From Sipunculus nudus (lineage: Eukaryota > Annelida > Sipuncula > Golfingiida > Sipunculidae): a stretch of DNA of 64,000 nucleotides. Each line of letters begins with the position of its first letter. The first letter of the stretch is position 1. The translations under genes were made by a program, and so were the position numbers. Where the stretch lies: positions 63,462,800-63,526,799 of the forward strand of contig CM049314.1 of NCBI GenBank assembly GCA_026874595.1, in the 5' to 3' direction. Under the pieces are notes generated by a model, which saw only the letters and a program-made list of their open reading frames with translations, did not search any database and was not told the DNA's origin. This document shows positions 10,712 through 23,754 of this stretch, in pieces.

Positions 10712-13700
10712 GAAAATAATGCATTGGTTCATCTAATGTGCCATCATTATCGTTTAAGGAAGCATTCCAGTTCTAAGAACTGATATCCAAATGCGTTAAA
10801 AACAAAAAAAAAAACAAAAACAAAAATCGACAGATAATGACTTAACAAATGATGTGTGATTAAGAAGTCCTACGACTTTACTTCTAATCGAACCAAAACT
10901 CTTACAGGCAGCATTCCCACTTCCAAGCTCGACAAGTTAGGGTGTGCGAGAGTAGCCTCGATTGTAGAATTGCTTCGACTAAGAACTTCTTCGCAGCTGC
11001 TGTGATTTCTCCTTTTCTTAGGTCATATGTAGGCCTCTGTAACATTTTATAGTCCATAGTTGGTACTGCGAGGAAGGTCCTGAATTTACGTAAGCGTTAC
11101 GGTATATATCGAAGCAAATTGTGACGAGGCTCGGCAAGTTATCAGAAAATACCACAATGAAAATGTTACAAAGTAATACGAATCCGTAAAAACCGGCTAC
11201 GTAGCTGCTAATACAGTACGTAACAATAATTCCGACACAAGTAAGATTATGTGGACCAAGTACAAAATAACACAAATCACACTGCAGTAGGATGTAGTAA
11301 CGATATATTTATGATGAACTGCTAAGGGTTACGATACAGATACAAAGCGATTAACATGTGCGACAACAAACCTTGTATCAGCTTGTCTTGTGATATAAAC
11401 TGAGCCTGCATCGTGGTGAAGTGTAGGTAGTGCATGCATTGTCTTGTTAGAGGGCCAGTCATGTATGTACAGGATGTGTAAACTTCAATTGGGTCCATTC
11501 CATAAAGACTGTAGAACCGCAACGAAGGTCATTACCCCCGACATTCGTGAAGACTGTAGAGGTGTTGCCATGACGGCGGTGCTGACAGAGGATAAAGAAG
11601 AGTTCCAGCAGAAGCAGTCGTGGGAAGGAAGAAATGCAGGAGGAGGGAAAAAATCAGGAGTAGTAAATGGCCAGGAAGCCTGGTTGCAATTTTCAATGCT
11701 GGATCCAAAGCCTTCCGCTTTTAAAGGGACATAATCAGGACCATCATAATACCTATTCTTTTACACTAAGTTCAGTTTTGCTTTATACAAAAGTTCCCCA
11801 GCAAAACCACCCCAGTCTCAAAGCCTCACATACGGCTGTTTAACGTCTTTTTATGATTGTGCGTGATTGTATACACAGTCCACCTGTGTCTGTTTAACAT
11901 AACAAGGCCGCGTGATCGGAGGCCCGGTTTTGCGCATGCGCGAGAGATACCAAACAAAAGCTTATCCAAACTAGTTCATACTTGACCTTGTTGTCCTCTG
12001 ATATGTCTTTGCTGGATGTTCATAACTGTCCATGGGCAGAATTAAATAAATTATAGAACCTGTTCCAACAGATCTTTATGATAGGTGCAGGGGCCTCAGC
12101 TGAAATGACATGGGTAGCACAGTGTGGGAGCAGGAATCTGGTCTCTGAGCAAATGGATAACGCATGGTTTCAGCCAGCGGGAACATATATTACATTTTTC
12201 AGGCCAAGTCAGTCATGGCATAACCTGATAAATAGCTGCAGTAGACCGGCGGATTCCGCGCTGTTTATGTTGACGCCTGTGACCGCGCCCGGTCCTCTGT
12301 TTAAAACTCGTGTACAGGAGTAAGCCTATAATTTCAAGTCAATATGTTGACAGGTACCAATTTATTTCAATGAGAGAAGCCTATTTTTCGTGTTAAAACT
12401 ACCTGCTTTATAGGTGATTGAGCTCCTTCGAACCCTTGGTCCAAATCTGGTATTATCTTGTATAATTGCAGGGTCAATTCTCATAAAATTTCAGAAACTC
12501 GCAACGTCCTCAGCTATCATTCAACCCCCCTTGTCAATCGTTTGTTTGTTGTCCATAAAGGGATCTCGTAAGCAGCAAGACATTTCTCTGCCATTTTCAC
12601 TGAATTCTAAGCCGTTACATCAGGAAATCGTCCTTACTGTGCCGGAGTGACATGAACATTACAAGAGTAGAACTCTGAATGACGCAAAGCCATGTCATGC
12701 CTTATCATTCCCTTAAACTAATCATATGTTAGCTTTATGAAGCGTATGAACTTATTTTGTGATTTCTAAGATGGTTTTTTGTGTGTTGCAAGTCGATTGC
12801 GTTCATAATATATCATAAATACTGCCTATTCTGTTCTTAGCAGAAGCATGGTGATTACTTGTAATTGGTAGTAGCCGGTAGCAACCCCCCCCCCCCCCTC
12901 CCTCAACTCACACACACATGCACACGAGATTATCTTGAGGTCTGGCTGTGTTCCGATTCGAAGCAACATCACATATCTTCTTTTTAGCCAAGTCATATCA
13001 GGTAATCCGAGCTGGATTTTCGTGGATTTTCGTGCCGACCGAGTTCTTTGAAGTCACAGGGCATCGGTAGTTAAATTGTGTTATTAAGGAGGCCCTTAAA
13101 ACTATAATTAAAACCAAACAGCACGTTTCCTTACGAATGTGTGCCTTCGTAACCAAAAACGCCTTCAACTTTCAGCTGTGAATGAGAACCAGCCGGATTC
13201 ACATCAAACGTTGCTTAGCATAATAAAATGGCACGCAACTGTGCGATTAGTTTAAAAGAGATAATTAAAAGAGAACTGCACAGTTAGAATATGACCCTGT
13301 GTTCTTCACATTTTATAGCTGAATTCTTTCTCCAAATAACATGAAAAAGGGACTGAACTCCCTGAACCCTCATATGAGCTATAACTATGGTTTCACCATC
13401 GTCGAGGTTTACTGTGGTTGTCTTCATTTTGAATTAGAATGTTTTCACCCTAACAAAAACTTAACAATATATTCTTTATAATGTAAAATATTTGATAAAT
13501 TCGCAAAAAAAAAATCTTTATAATTTGAGAAGGACACTTCGAACGAATTGAAATTCTTGTACATTATAGGCAGACAATGTAAATATCTCATGCTATTCAA
13601 TATTTGACGTACAAATAACATTAAAGGTCTCCTAATATAAATAATATTTAAAAAATGCCTCGCGACCCTACATACATAGAAATTTACATTTTATGTCATC

Positions 13701-16150
13701 TAGGCTGCAGTCCAAATAATTTTTTATCTGTGTGATTGGGTGTTATATTCAAGACGGTAAATTTTTGCGATAATACCCCTTTCGCGAATAGCACGAATTT
13801 GAAATCCTCTAAAACAAAAGTCCCTCAAGACAATGCAAACAAATCTTTTCGTGGTGTTTAGAAACGCCTTTCAAGCTTTTTCGTAGGAAGTCATATCTCA
13901 ATCATACAAGTAATTTTGGTCATAACGTAGGTTACTTAAATATATGAATTTCCTTAAGTATTTGAAGGTCTATGTGGTTATAAATATTTATTGATATGCA
14001 CTCAGCCCACGCAGCGGCACTATATTTAATTCAAACAGCTGATATGTATCTCACAAGATATACTCATGACAGGCTATACAAATTATTACGAGGTTCCACA
14101 TATGACCTACAAAATGTGAAAAATCGTAGCATGGTGAAAACGTTAGGAATCCAGTCAAAACTAAAATCGCTAACTACTCTCGCTCACTCAATCTGAAAAT
14201 ACCACACTGAGCTAGATAAGCGATGCGACGAACGGCAGAAAGGCCATAACTTTAAAAGTTGTGTCCCATCGGGAGATCTATTCTTAGGAGTATAGTTGAA
14301 CTTTAACGTACTGTGAAATTATGCCGTATTTGATTTGCCTTGCTCTTTCCTCAGGGAAATTGAATATAGGATGAAATGTTTTTTTTTTTTTATTCGGATG
14401 CATTTTTCATGAGTTAGTATATATTTTTGTATATTGTAATAAGGTCATCATATTTTTCTATTACTATTAATTTCTTTACCGGTAGACATTGGTAATATTT
14501 TGAGATAACCAGTGTTCTAGGGGAATGCATTTAATAAAACGGATAGCACAGAAACATGAGAAATTATTCAAATTTTAATTGTACATACCTGCAGTCACCC
14601 CTGGTATCATTATCAAAAGCAAAGGCACTGAAAGAGATAACATTTTGTATATATTAACAAATATATTGTCAATCTTAATCTTTTTCCGCTGCAAGTTTCA
14701 TGCCATTTTCAGATCGGTATGTGCCAAAACTAATCTGATCTATTTGTTGGAATTCAACCCAAGTCCCCTTCCCTTTTCCTCCAAACCTCCAAACCAAAAA
14801 AGAAAATATTGGATACTCAGCATGAACCCTTTTCGATCTTTTCATGCCGGACACCGTCCAAAATCCCTTATGAATCAAAAATAGGGTGACATAACTAGGA
14901 CGAAGGACCCCGTGCATACTTCCCGACTATTGAAAAAACAAACCAAACATATGTAAAGCTGAAAAAGAGACAGGATGCCAGTATTAGGCGCCCACTTGTT
15001 AATAATCCGCATGACAAGACCGTAAACTCTCCATCCCAACGAATCAATCTAGATGGATCCCAGCTGCAGCCAGAAAACAAGAAGCACTACCTAGGTGGAC
15101 CCCGATGAAGCTCGAAAACTTTATATTCCAGTAATATATTGCAAATAATTAGATTTGCAAACAGACACGCTTCAATGTAGGATTTCCCCGATACAGATAA
15201 ATTAAAAATCAGTGTAAGCTTTAAATCAACAAATGATCGAACAGTATGTCGAATTTGGAATTGTTGTTATTACTAAGCCAAATAATTTACTGCCAGTCCG
15301 TCAGTTAAACATGACGATGAAAAAGTTTTAACAATCACAGTGGGTACTATCAAAGATTCCCCCTATGTCGATCAACGTTTAGCCAATAACACATTATAGT
15401 GACTTGACCAAGTGCCGTCCCAGATGTGGACTGCTAGGCCCACCTCTGTATTCAGGCGCCATGAACAAGTAAGGTTTTTCCATACGGCCCTAGGGCAGCC
15501 TACTTTACCATATTTGAGCCTATTAATAGGTCAGTCCACTTACAGTTAAGAGAAGATGTTAGGTAGCTCTGATGGCCCAAACTGGCACACCTTGTAACCT
15601 TTTGGTTTACTTTGTCTGGGTTCATATTCGCTGGGTTTATATTTCGCGATTTTCAAACATAATATTTGTAACATAGATTCTGCCATCTGGCGGAAAATTA
15701 TATATATGATATATAACGATCAATGAATTCATATGATAATCAGGATTATAATCTGTATAAGTCTTTTGTTTTGCGAGACTGCGAGAAAATGGAAAACTCG
15801 CTATGATTCTAAGGGCCAAGCTGTGCATTAACCACGTTAGATAAACGTCTTCAGATAAAGATATTAATTTTTCTTACTCCTACATTTATATTGCCTTTGG
15901 TACTATACACTTTGTTTTTTATGTACAATTTCATTTCTTTTGACAATAAATTATTAAACATCTTCTTAGTTTAAATGTTTCGTGAGCTTATATTCAAACG
16001 TACGTTTGTTTAAATATATTTCAACAAATGCTAATAATAACTAATAAACAACAATGAAAACCAGCCTGTATAATTCTCGTTAATATCTTAAACTTACGTG
16101 AACAACAGTGAAAACCGGCCCCATAAATTCTCGTTAATGTATTAAACTTA
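10712..16150. other. Upstream intron or 5' flank of the C1q gene
   Basis: About 5.4 kb with no convincing exon. Open frames at 11,018-11,275 (minus), 11,444-11,734, 12,078-12,323 and 12,414-12,650 (plus), and others to 14,917, lack domain resemblance and splice context. A C11 run occurs near 12,887. If the 16.2-kb exon is real, this is one intron. Confidence 0.4.
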
Positions 16151-16151
16151 C
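16048..16151 (-). repeat. ~53-bp tandem duplication carrying two splice-donor-like sites
   Basis: Two copies share GAAAACC, AATTCTCGTTAAT and TTAAACTTAC. On the minus strand each copy begins with GTAAGTTTAA, a strong donor consensus. The two donors are 54 nt apart, a multiple of three. Confidence 0.8.
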
Positions 16152-16200
16152 TTTGAGCAAGCAGGGTCAGTCTTCCACTGAATGACGATTCTGTTGACAT
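16152..16200 (-). CDS. Candidate first coding exon of the C1q gene
   Basis: On the minus strand an ATG sits in a textbook Kozak context (GCCACCATG). It reads MSTESSFSGRLTLLAQ, then reaches the donor GTAAGT in phase 1. The C1q exon at 10,709 begins with two bases that complete a codon, so the two are phase-compatible. Against it, the predicted peptide is not a classical signal peptide; the hydrophobic stretch IIIASLLLNAT lies just upstream in frame without its own ATG after a TGA. The junction is inferred, not proven. Confidence 0.35.
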
Positions 16201-16209
16201 GGTGGCATT

Positions 16210-17547
16210 AAGCAGCAAACTAGCTATAATGATACGGTACGGGCTTCAAGGTATGAAATGGGAGTGACGTTATAGCCTGTGAAATTTCCTGGCCTGCCAT
16301 ATGTTTATCATGACATATTGGTTAGGTCCAAAAACATTATTGCTAAGTTGTTGGCCAAAATTCGGTATATACCCACAGTCATTGGTGCATAGGTTCCCTG
16401 ACAGAAGTTTGCTCCCTGTTATTCGGCCCTGATTCCAATGTTTATAGGGCACATGTGACTGCACATTTGTAAATATTCCTGGAAGTCATTCCTTGATTCG
16501 GATAATGACCATAGACCACACATAAATTTAATCGGCCCATTCCCGATGTGGCGTGAATATGTGATTATGTTGTGTTGTGTTATATTGTGGACAAACACAC
16601 GAACACATACATACACGAACGGGAATGAACGCAAAACCTCCTAAAATTAAATGCTGTGTTAATTGTTAAGGCTCTGTATTCAAGTTCTGTACTGGTAAAT
16701 GTGAATCATTGGAGAGACGATAAGTGTATCATATAACAAACAAATTTTGCCATCCAGGCCTCAAGAAAATTCCAGCCTCTTAAATTTGCGTGTCTGACAA
16801 ATGTTTATCACTGCATCCTGGTCGAATAATGTAAACATGCTTGCGCAGAGTTTACAACACTCTATGCACAGGATAGATAACTGATTATGAGAGCCAGAGA
16901 ACAACTAAAGCAGGACCAAAACTTTGTTGTTGTTTTGGCGTTATACATGGAATTCCATGACCCCGAAGACGTTAGTGAGCCTGAACTCCTGTGATGGACC
17001 ATGCTAATGGTTGTCCATTGAAAGGGATGATTCTGTATTTGTATATTAATAAGTCAAAAGACATCAAGCCAGCTGTCATCTTCCCCTCATTTATATATTG
17101 ATACTTCATGGTTTTGGTCAGAGAAGGATGCCGTCACTTTACGGTACCTGATGGCAATAGGCCAATAGCAGGCAATCCATAAAGAACACTAGCTGCTGCA
17201 ACCTTTCATAAGGGTTTCAAACCATTTCTTGCGTCCTAGAATCCTTTTTCTCCCAAACAGGAGACCTTTTTCAAGTTTTCTTCAATAGTCTTCCTGGGTT
17301 GGACAGCACCTTTTTCAAAAGCTCCAAGGGAATTCTTTTAGTTTGTAAAGGTCAGATAGATGATTTGGCTCCTTTAAAGGCAACTCCAGGCATCCACCTA
17401 GTTGACACACGCCTATAACCCAAAGTATAGCTGAACGACCGATATACCGTTTGATTCCATCGAGATCCCTGATATGAGGCAATTTTCTCAAATATCCTGA
17501 TTTTTCCCACACTTGAAAAGTTAAACTTTTCCTCCAGGTTTGATTTT
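16210..17547. other. Non-coding stretch, nothing recognised
   Basis: Possible promoter or intergenic region upstream of the candidate first C1q exon. Open frames at 16,270-16,634 and 17,315-17,512 have no family resemblance. Confidence 0.3.
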
Positions 17548-17623
17548 CATTTTGGCTGGAAAGTCTGAATATGAAATTAGTATAATTATACTAATTTCAT
17601 ATTCAGACTTTCCAGCCAAAATG
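17548..17623. repeat. Perfect 76-bp palindrome (38-bp arms, no spacer)
   Basis: The left arm 17,548-17,585 and right arm 17,586-17,623 are exact reverse complements with zero loop, from CATTTTGGCTGG outward to CCAGCCAAAATG. It directly abuts a second palindrome and overlaps it by two bases. Confidence 0.97.
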
Positions 17624-17696
17624 TCCTGTCAGTTGAAAAAAATTATACATTATCATAATTTATGATAATGTATAATTTTTTTCAACTGACAGGACA
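17622..17696. repeat. Perfect 75-bp palindrome (37-bp arms, 1-nt centre)
   Basis: The arms 17,622-17,658 and 17,660-17,696 are exact reverse complements around a single T at 17,659, from TGTCCTGTCAGTTG outward to CAACTGACAGGACA. The arms share no sequence with the neighbouring palindrome. Confidence 0.97.
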
Positions 17697-17699
17697 ACG

Positions 17700-19335
17700 C
17701 TATCATTCAAATCAACCAATGAAATGCATTTATCTCGCTCTCCTTAACCAGCGGACTTCCAGTATTTGCTGACTCAAACCCATTGGATACATGCAACATC
17801 TCCCACAGTCAGCAAAAAATTTGTGTTACTCTTTTTATCCACTATGTTTCTGGTACCATGCAACATCAGACTCAGCAGGTTTCCAACAAAAGAAGACAAA
17901 CTCAGTATTTATAGATGACAAAATTTACTACACCAAGGCAACCTAAAATAAAACAAAGTCTGCAAAGCAGCAATATGCTATTATTCTTTGAAAATGCATG
18001 CTTTACATGTATTTTTATCCATGTAAACACCTATACACATTTCATTTTTCAGCGCCATGTACCTATTTATCTGATTTATAAATAAATCTTTATATGTGTA
18101 CATGAAAATATAAAATGTTCTACCTTGTCTCTTATCTTAAAACAATGAATTACACATTGGCATTTCTCAGTGATGAAAGTGATATTTAAGTGTGTCGAAT
18201 ATAGATATATATTATGATTCACCAAAAATGTAGAGTAAAATCAACATGACAACCAGGTTTGGGCATCTGGGAAACATAGGTATATTGCTTATAAGCCAGA
18301 ATTGAGAAATACTTCATTGGTATTGGTACTGTTTGTTCTGTTGCTGTACCATTTCATGAAGTTTAGGTCTGTGAATTGCCAGGCGCCTTAGAATAGGTCA
18401 TCTGATTGTCGATTCTTTACCTTTGATTCAGTTCTCAAATCAAGCAACACCATTGATACAAGTTAACAGCAGCAAGTAAAGTAACAATGTAGCTGCCCCT
18501 CCTCTGTTTATTGCCGCCATTGTTTTCTGTATATTAGAGTGGTTTTCCCTCAGTGCACTGGTCTATTGATCAGCACTGAATGCGGCCTTTGGGCTTTACA
18601 CAAAAACTAGACTCGACATCGCGATATGCTCCCTCAAATTTGATATCTAAAAAATAATTAAAAGAATCAATCTGCAGGATAGGAATCGATTGCAATTTCA
18701 TTGAACGATTGTAATTAATGCATCTATTATTAGATGTACTGTTACACCCCTAATGAAGTTCAAGACTTTATGTCTTTTGACCTATGATCTTTAGGATAGC
18801 ATCAATAACCACAATCGTAAGCTGAAAGATTGACGTCTTCCTATTTATATTCATTAAAGTTAGTTAAGAATGAGACCATGATTTGTTGATGACACTGCCT
18901 GTAATGTAAGTGTGTGAATAGCCATTAAATAAGAGAAGCACATTTAACCGGCTGTTTTCGATGTTTATTTGCAGAAATAAGATGCCAGGCCTACCAGGAT
19001 CATAAACTTTAAGTTCTTAGGACGTCTTAAGCAAGGACCTTCCATCAGCTTTTAAGCTTCGGACTCAGATCTGATCAGGGTTGGAATTACACTAAGGACG
19101 CTCTAGCCCTGTGACTTAAAAGAATTAAAGTATGTCAAGTCAGTCCAGTAAGGATGCCTAATAAATCTTATTTTCACGGCTAATCTACCAATGTTTCAAC
19201 TCCTGCATTTACCTTTACATGTGAGGAGTAAAGCTGCTATCAACAAACGATAACCTGTCTACATAAATCGATCATTTCAAATATAACTTTTTGCTTTATT
19301 TATTCTTCTGGTTTGTCCCAGCAAGGTAGCTTTCA
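17700..19335. other. Intergenic stretch, nothing recognised
   Basis: AT-rich sequence without supported exons, RNA genes or obvious repeats. Confidence 0.3.
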
Positions 19336-19338
19336 GCA

Positions 19339-19990
19339 CTGTGGATTCCTGTACGTCAATTAAATATGTTTGCATGTATTCCATCAAACCTTTTGCTCGT
19401 TAGTGATCTTTATTTACATACTTATTATATAACTTCGCATTCATTGTATTTGTATTTACATTAAGCAAATTAAAGAAATGCTGCTTGTTGAGCTCATCGG
19501 TTGCATGAAGCTTTTATTTAGGAAGTTTACAATTTTTACCAGTCCGATAGACGGTCGTATTACACAGGTGCCACTATAGAGGATTGCTGTGCTGTTTTCC
19601 ACGGTACCTTGTCTTATCATCGCTAATATAATTGAGAGCCGCTCCTCCTGGGCTGCACTGCAAATGCAACATTTTAAAATGTAAAGTCATTTTAGTGTCC
19701 TCTGCCTTTCGTTCGGTAGTGATCCTTATTTACATACTTATTGTATTGTATCCACTTACTGTGGATTCCTGTACGTCTATTAAATATGTGTTTGCATGTA
19801 TTCCATCAAACCTTTTGCTCGTTAGTGATCTTTATTTACATACTTATTATATAACTTCGCATTCATAGTTTTTATATTTTCATTGAGCAAATTTAAGCAA
19901 TGCTGCTTGTGAAGCTCATCAAGTACATGAAGCTATTATTTAGAATGTTTACAATTTTGACAAGTCGCGTAGATGGTCGTATTTCACAGG
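19339..19990. repeat. Pair of ~230-bp direct repeats
   Basis: Copies at 19,339-19,568 and 19,759-19,990 share ACTGTGGATTCCTGTACGTC, CCATCAAACCTTTTGCTCG and ATGCTGCTTGT in order, offset by 420 bp. A third partial echo lies at about 19,709-19,745. The segment between them contains the last remnant of synthetase copy B. Confidence 0.85.
19626..19664 (-). pseudogene. Synthetase copy B: possible remnant of the hinge-proximal exon
   Basis: About 39 bp resemble the end of the copy A exon at 28,076-28,241; both read CAGGAGGAGC on the minus strand and TTAGC a little further on. About three quarters of positions match by eye. The rest of the exon is unrecognisable. The position, about 0.6 kb downstream of the previous copy B exon, is colinear with a decayed tandem gene copy. 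Confidence 0.35.
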
Positions 19991-20255
19991 TTTCCCTCTA
20001 TCATATTATTATAATTATTAAAAGTTGGCTTCTCCTTTTTGCCTAAGCTTAAATTGGGTATGGAATTTCTAACACATATTTTTTTTTATCTGAGAACAGA
20101 AGACTTTCCCCATCTGGTTTCATACATTTACACAATTCCAGTTGTAAATGCTAGCTTATAGATATGTCAACCTTCAATTTAGTTATAATAAGCAGGTTGC
20201 AAGTCATTTGAGCCCCTGCGAAAATAAAGCATATGTTGATATTAAAGTATAGATC

Positions 20256-20426
20256 CTTATACTCCTCAAAGATATACATAACTTGTCTCGGTTGAAAGCG
20301 GGGCAACGTAATAATTTTCAGTCCGTTCGAGAAATAAACACATCATTCAATCCAGATATGTGGCAAAACAGAAGTATCCCGAGTTTGGTTTCTTGTAGAC
20401 CATGTCATCTTTCAGCAAAACTGCTA
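20256..20426 (-). pseudogene. Synthetase copy B: decayed LPFxH exon
   Basis: This matches the copy A exon at 29,234-29,408 along its whole length (GILLFCHISG against GILPFCHISC; TLPRFQPRQ against TIPRFQPKQ). It contains an in-frame TGA at 20,405-20,407 and a frameshift between the FCHISG part and the LPRF part. Its donor has changed from AAG|GT to AAG|GA. The acceptor-like CTTCAG remains. It cannot be a functional exon. Confidence 0.85.
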
Positions 20427-20853
20427 CTGAAGCATATATTAAATGATGTTTATTAATATCGATCAACTACTGACGCGTTTATAGAGCAAGCAATTTAGAA
20501 CACAGGAATTTATTAGCGTTCCAGTTCGACCTATGTAAGAGACGCATTTATAATATCTGTTGTACAAAAATATAGTTTAGGGTATATACTTCCGCCCCCA
20601 GATTGAGACTCTATTGTATTCACTCTATTCAATACTAAACAATATAATGAAACACCTTAATAATGTTTCGGTGTTGAAGAGTCTATAATTTTTGTTCTTA
20701 CAGGTATTAATATAAGATTATCTTTAGGAAAATCATGAAAATAATTCAATATATAATGTATATGGTACACTACTCATTAAGATCATCTATACAATGACCC
20801 TCTAAAACTGAAAAGATGAAAAAATACTCGGAAGAGAGATATTTTTAAACTAC

Positions 20854-21053
20854 CTTAAAAAAAAATTGCAAACCATGTTAGTATGCGTCAACATGAAACC
20901 TTTCAGGAGCCCTGTGGTTCCACTGGAATACGGTAAGAATACGTCTTCAGTCGCTTTAAAGGGAGCTTTGGTCACGTCATACGACGGTCCATTATACTCA
21001 GTCATTGTCTTCAAGGATGTACAAACAGCAGTTACTTCTACCACAAATATTTC
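20854..21053 (-). pseudogene. Synthetase copy B: AMP-binding P-loop exon, frame intact
   Basis: The exon opens after TTGTGTAG and closes before a GTAGTT donor in the same phase as its copy A counterpart. It encodes the adenylate-forming signature YSSGTTGLLKGFMLTHTNMV, which binds the ATP phosphates in the acyl-CoA synthetase/luciferase superfamily. The usual P residue before the conserved lysine is L. Although this exon is open, its neighbours at 20.3 and 21.6 kb are broken, so the copy as a whole is a pseudogene. Confidence 0.8.
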
Positions 21054-21504
21054 CTACACAACAGAAAATAACAATACGTTTAACCCTGAATCACGTACAA
21101 TCCGATATTTTGCAGACCCGTTTACTAAATAATCCTTAATTCGAACCACGGTTAAAAAAACGAATAACTAATTCTAATAATAAACATAATATTGTTAAGT
21201 ATATTTAGCCCACTAGTAAGAGCTTTGGACATTAAGTGCAATTTCTTTGTCTACATGTTAACAATTAAATGCATAACTATTATCAACTTTAAATGAAAAA
21301 AAAAATAAATCATGATTATTGTGCCTATGTTCTTCTGTTGTTTTCGAGTTTAATAAGCCAGCCTCCTAGGTCTATTTAAGTGCAAGGTGTATTTAGTAAC
21401 TTTCTTACAAATAAACGAGTATATAAATCATTTACTGGAAAGCAGTCCGGTATAAAGGGTTTACCTTAATCTGTTTAAATTGTTCTTTTTATTTTCGACC
21501 TATA

Positions 21505-21664
21505 AAATAGAGGCAGAGACGAGGAATGTCGAGTACTCCTGACATTTGTCAAGAAATATCGCCAGTGTGTCTCCCTTCTTTACACCACATGTATGGAAAG
21601 CTGAGGTTAGGTGACACGTAAATCCAGGCACTTCATATCCTCATAAGTGAAGGACTCGTTGGTG
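21505..21664 (-). pseudogene. Synthetase copy B: decayed N-terminal exon
   Basis: The sequence aligns with the copy A exon at 31,175-31,382: NESFTYEDMK against NEITHEAFTYKGMK, and VKKGDTLAIFL against LKKGDTLAIFL. A 5-bp insertion at about 21,607-21,611 shifts the frame. Similarity ends at about 21,505, before the NPRYS end of the exon. Confidence 0.8.
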
Positions 21665-21669
21665 TTAAA

Positions 21670-23575
21670 AAGATGTACATGATGCTACGGCTTATACTGG
21701 AGATAACAATTTCTCAGAACGTTCCAGTTATGTCCCCTTAGTCAAGCCAACGTAATTTTCTAAAATAAAACCATAAAATATCTGGAATATGGGGGTACTT
21801 CCTTTCAATAAAAATCGAAAACTTAAAGCATTGTTGAATGAAGTACAAATGCAGAAATAAGCACACTGCATAGTCCATAATATTATTTGTTGAGAGGTCT
21901 CTGGGTCTGAAAGGATGTGTAAATATAATAAATATAATATAAAATGCTTATGAATAATATTCTGAATGCTACATAACAGGTGTTTCATTTATTTCAAGAT
22001 GCTTCAATATCCTTTCACTACTACTCTTAAATGTACGAGAACAAAATTTTGTTTCTTAGTCATATACAAGAATATGCCTTGTTATTTGACGGTAATATAT
22101 AAGCTATCGTAAACCATTCCCCTCAGTATCACGTTCAAATAAAAATTCCTCTCTTGAATATTGTATGAAGGTCTGCCCTGGCTTCATATTGCAAATATAA
22201 AGCTTTGACATTTATAACGGAACCATTAACATTTACAAGCATGATTATAAATTTATTTTAAACCTTTATCTCAAGCTGCACTGACAAACATGCAACTGCA
22301 TAGTGACACATCTTTTTACAATTTGGAGAGGTTAAAAGGTCCATTTTATAAAGTGATTGCATGCTCATATAATCACTAATTCATGGTTCTTTTTTAAAGC
22401 TGAATTAATTCGAAAGCGGTTATCATTTCTGAAGTGTTCTGTGCGAATTCTTTCTACAATTTATGATATATGTATAATGTCATTTAAGTTCATGTACATG
22501 CAAGGCTGACAAACATACCGATGTATTAGTAATTATAAAATAAATAATTATTTTTCTCCTGTTAGAGGACATCAATAGTCTAGGAGTTTTCTGAGTAATT
22601 ATTTATCTGCATCAGAGGGTGTAACGATTTCCCCATCGTCTGTGGGTTGACCGGCTATATGGTTTGTCCGTCAGCAATTGAAAAAAGTTATGATAGTATT
22701 TTGATCATTTATGTAAAGAGTTAAGAAAACACCCAAGGAAAAATTCATCAATTCGAGGGATATTTGGGGTCAATAAAATGCTTATTACTCAAATTTCTAA
22801 TAACTATTGTGAGATAGGGTCTTGTGCTTAACCAGGCCAATGGACCGGCGCCGTGCACTGGTATTTGGGGTTTCGTTCCTAGCCGCAGGGATGACTTTAT
22901 GCACCCATGTGGTTGGTAATCCGTGACATACTTGCATATTTCATGTCGTCTCGCAATGGTCTTTCAGTGCCTTATTTTCTAGAGAGAGATAGAAGAGACT
23001 GTGGACTGACATTGAGACTAAATCGGAAGTGAAGTGGCTGGGAAATGTTTTTTAATCTATGGATGTATTGTTCATGTTGACCTTTACCCCTCTAACAGCC
23101 CTACCCTTTGTATGACAAGTGGGATATTAATTGAACGATCACTTTAAAAGGATTTGGCTCACTCGATTTAGACATTATGTATAATCAGGATAAAAAATAT
23201 GTAAGATGCATTAGAAACTGAGCCTTGACGTTATAACTTTATTTTTAATCAAGATAACATTACAAAAGCCGTAATATCCATAAATAGTCCGCATGAGGAG
23301 CCCCTGTCTTTGCTCTGTAACCCCAAGCCGCCAGGGGCTTTTTTTGTTCACCCATTAGTATCAATGATCATGTAAAACTACTTTTTTAACACGATATATA
23401 CGAATTAAGATCGCTTAGTATGACCAGGCACTCTTTTTGATTTCCACAAACGGCAATTCCGATGTTAATCTTTCCGACACCAAACAGAATTGTGAACAGC
23501 TTTGTCGTACCCAGAAAGTAATTTGTAAATATTTGAATTATAATGGAATCCAAACAGAAAAGTCATAAGCCATAT
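21670..23575. other. Intergenic stretch between the two synthetase copies
   Basis: AT-rich DNA with no supported exon. An open frame at 21,728-21,988 (minus) has no family resemblance. I did not find the missing copy B exons here. Confidence 0.35.
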
Positions 23576-23578
23576 GTA

Positions 23579-23754
23579 CAGTAATATCTCGCCTAGCGAC
23601 CACCTCAATTTAATGATCTGCACAAAATAACGACCACATTATTCTGGTCAATTCTTTTTTGCTCCTTATATCAGACCTCCTTGAGACCTCCACCTCGAAA
23701 ATGCGACCACTTTACTAAGGCCCCGTTGGTGGTTGTTATTCCGAGTTTTCACTG
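23579..23754. mobile_element. Tigger/pogo-like MITE with TA target duplication
   Basis: The 176-bp element begins CAGTAATATCTCG and its right end, read in reverse complement, begins CAGTGAAAACTCG. These are imperfect terminal inverted repeats of about 26 bp, flanked by TA on both sides. Such ends are typical of pogo/Tigger-type Tc1-mariner elements. It has no coding capacity. Confidence 0.7.

Noticed and set aside
11018-11734. Several 60-96-codon frames between the C1q exons and 16 kb
   Set aside because: No domain resemblance, no consensus splice sites at their edges, and no support from neighbouring context.
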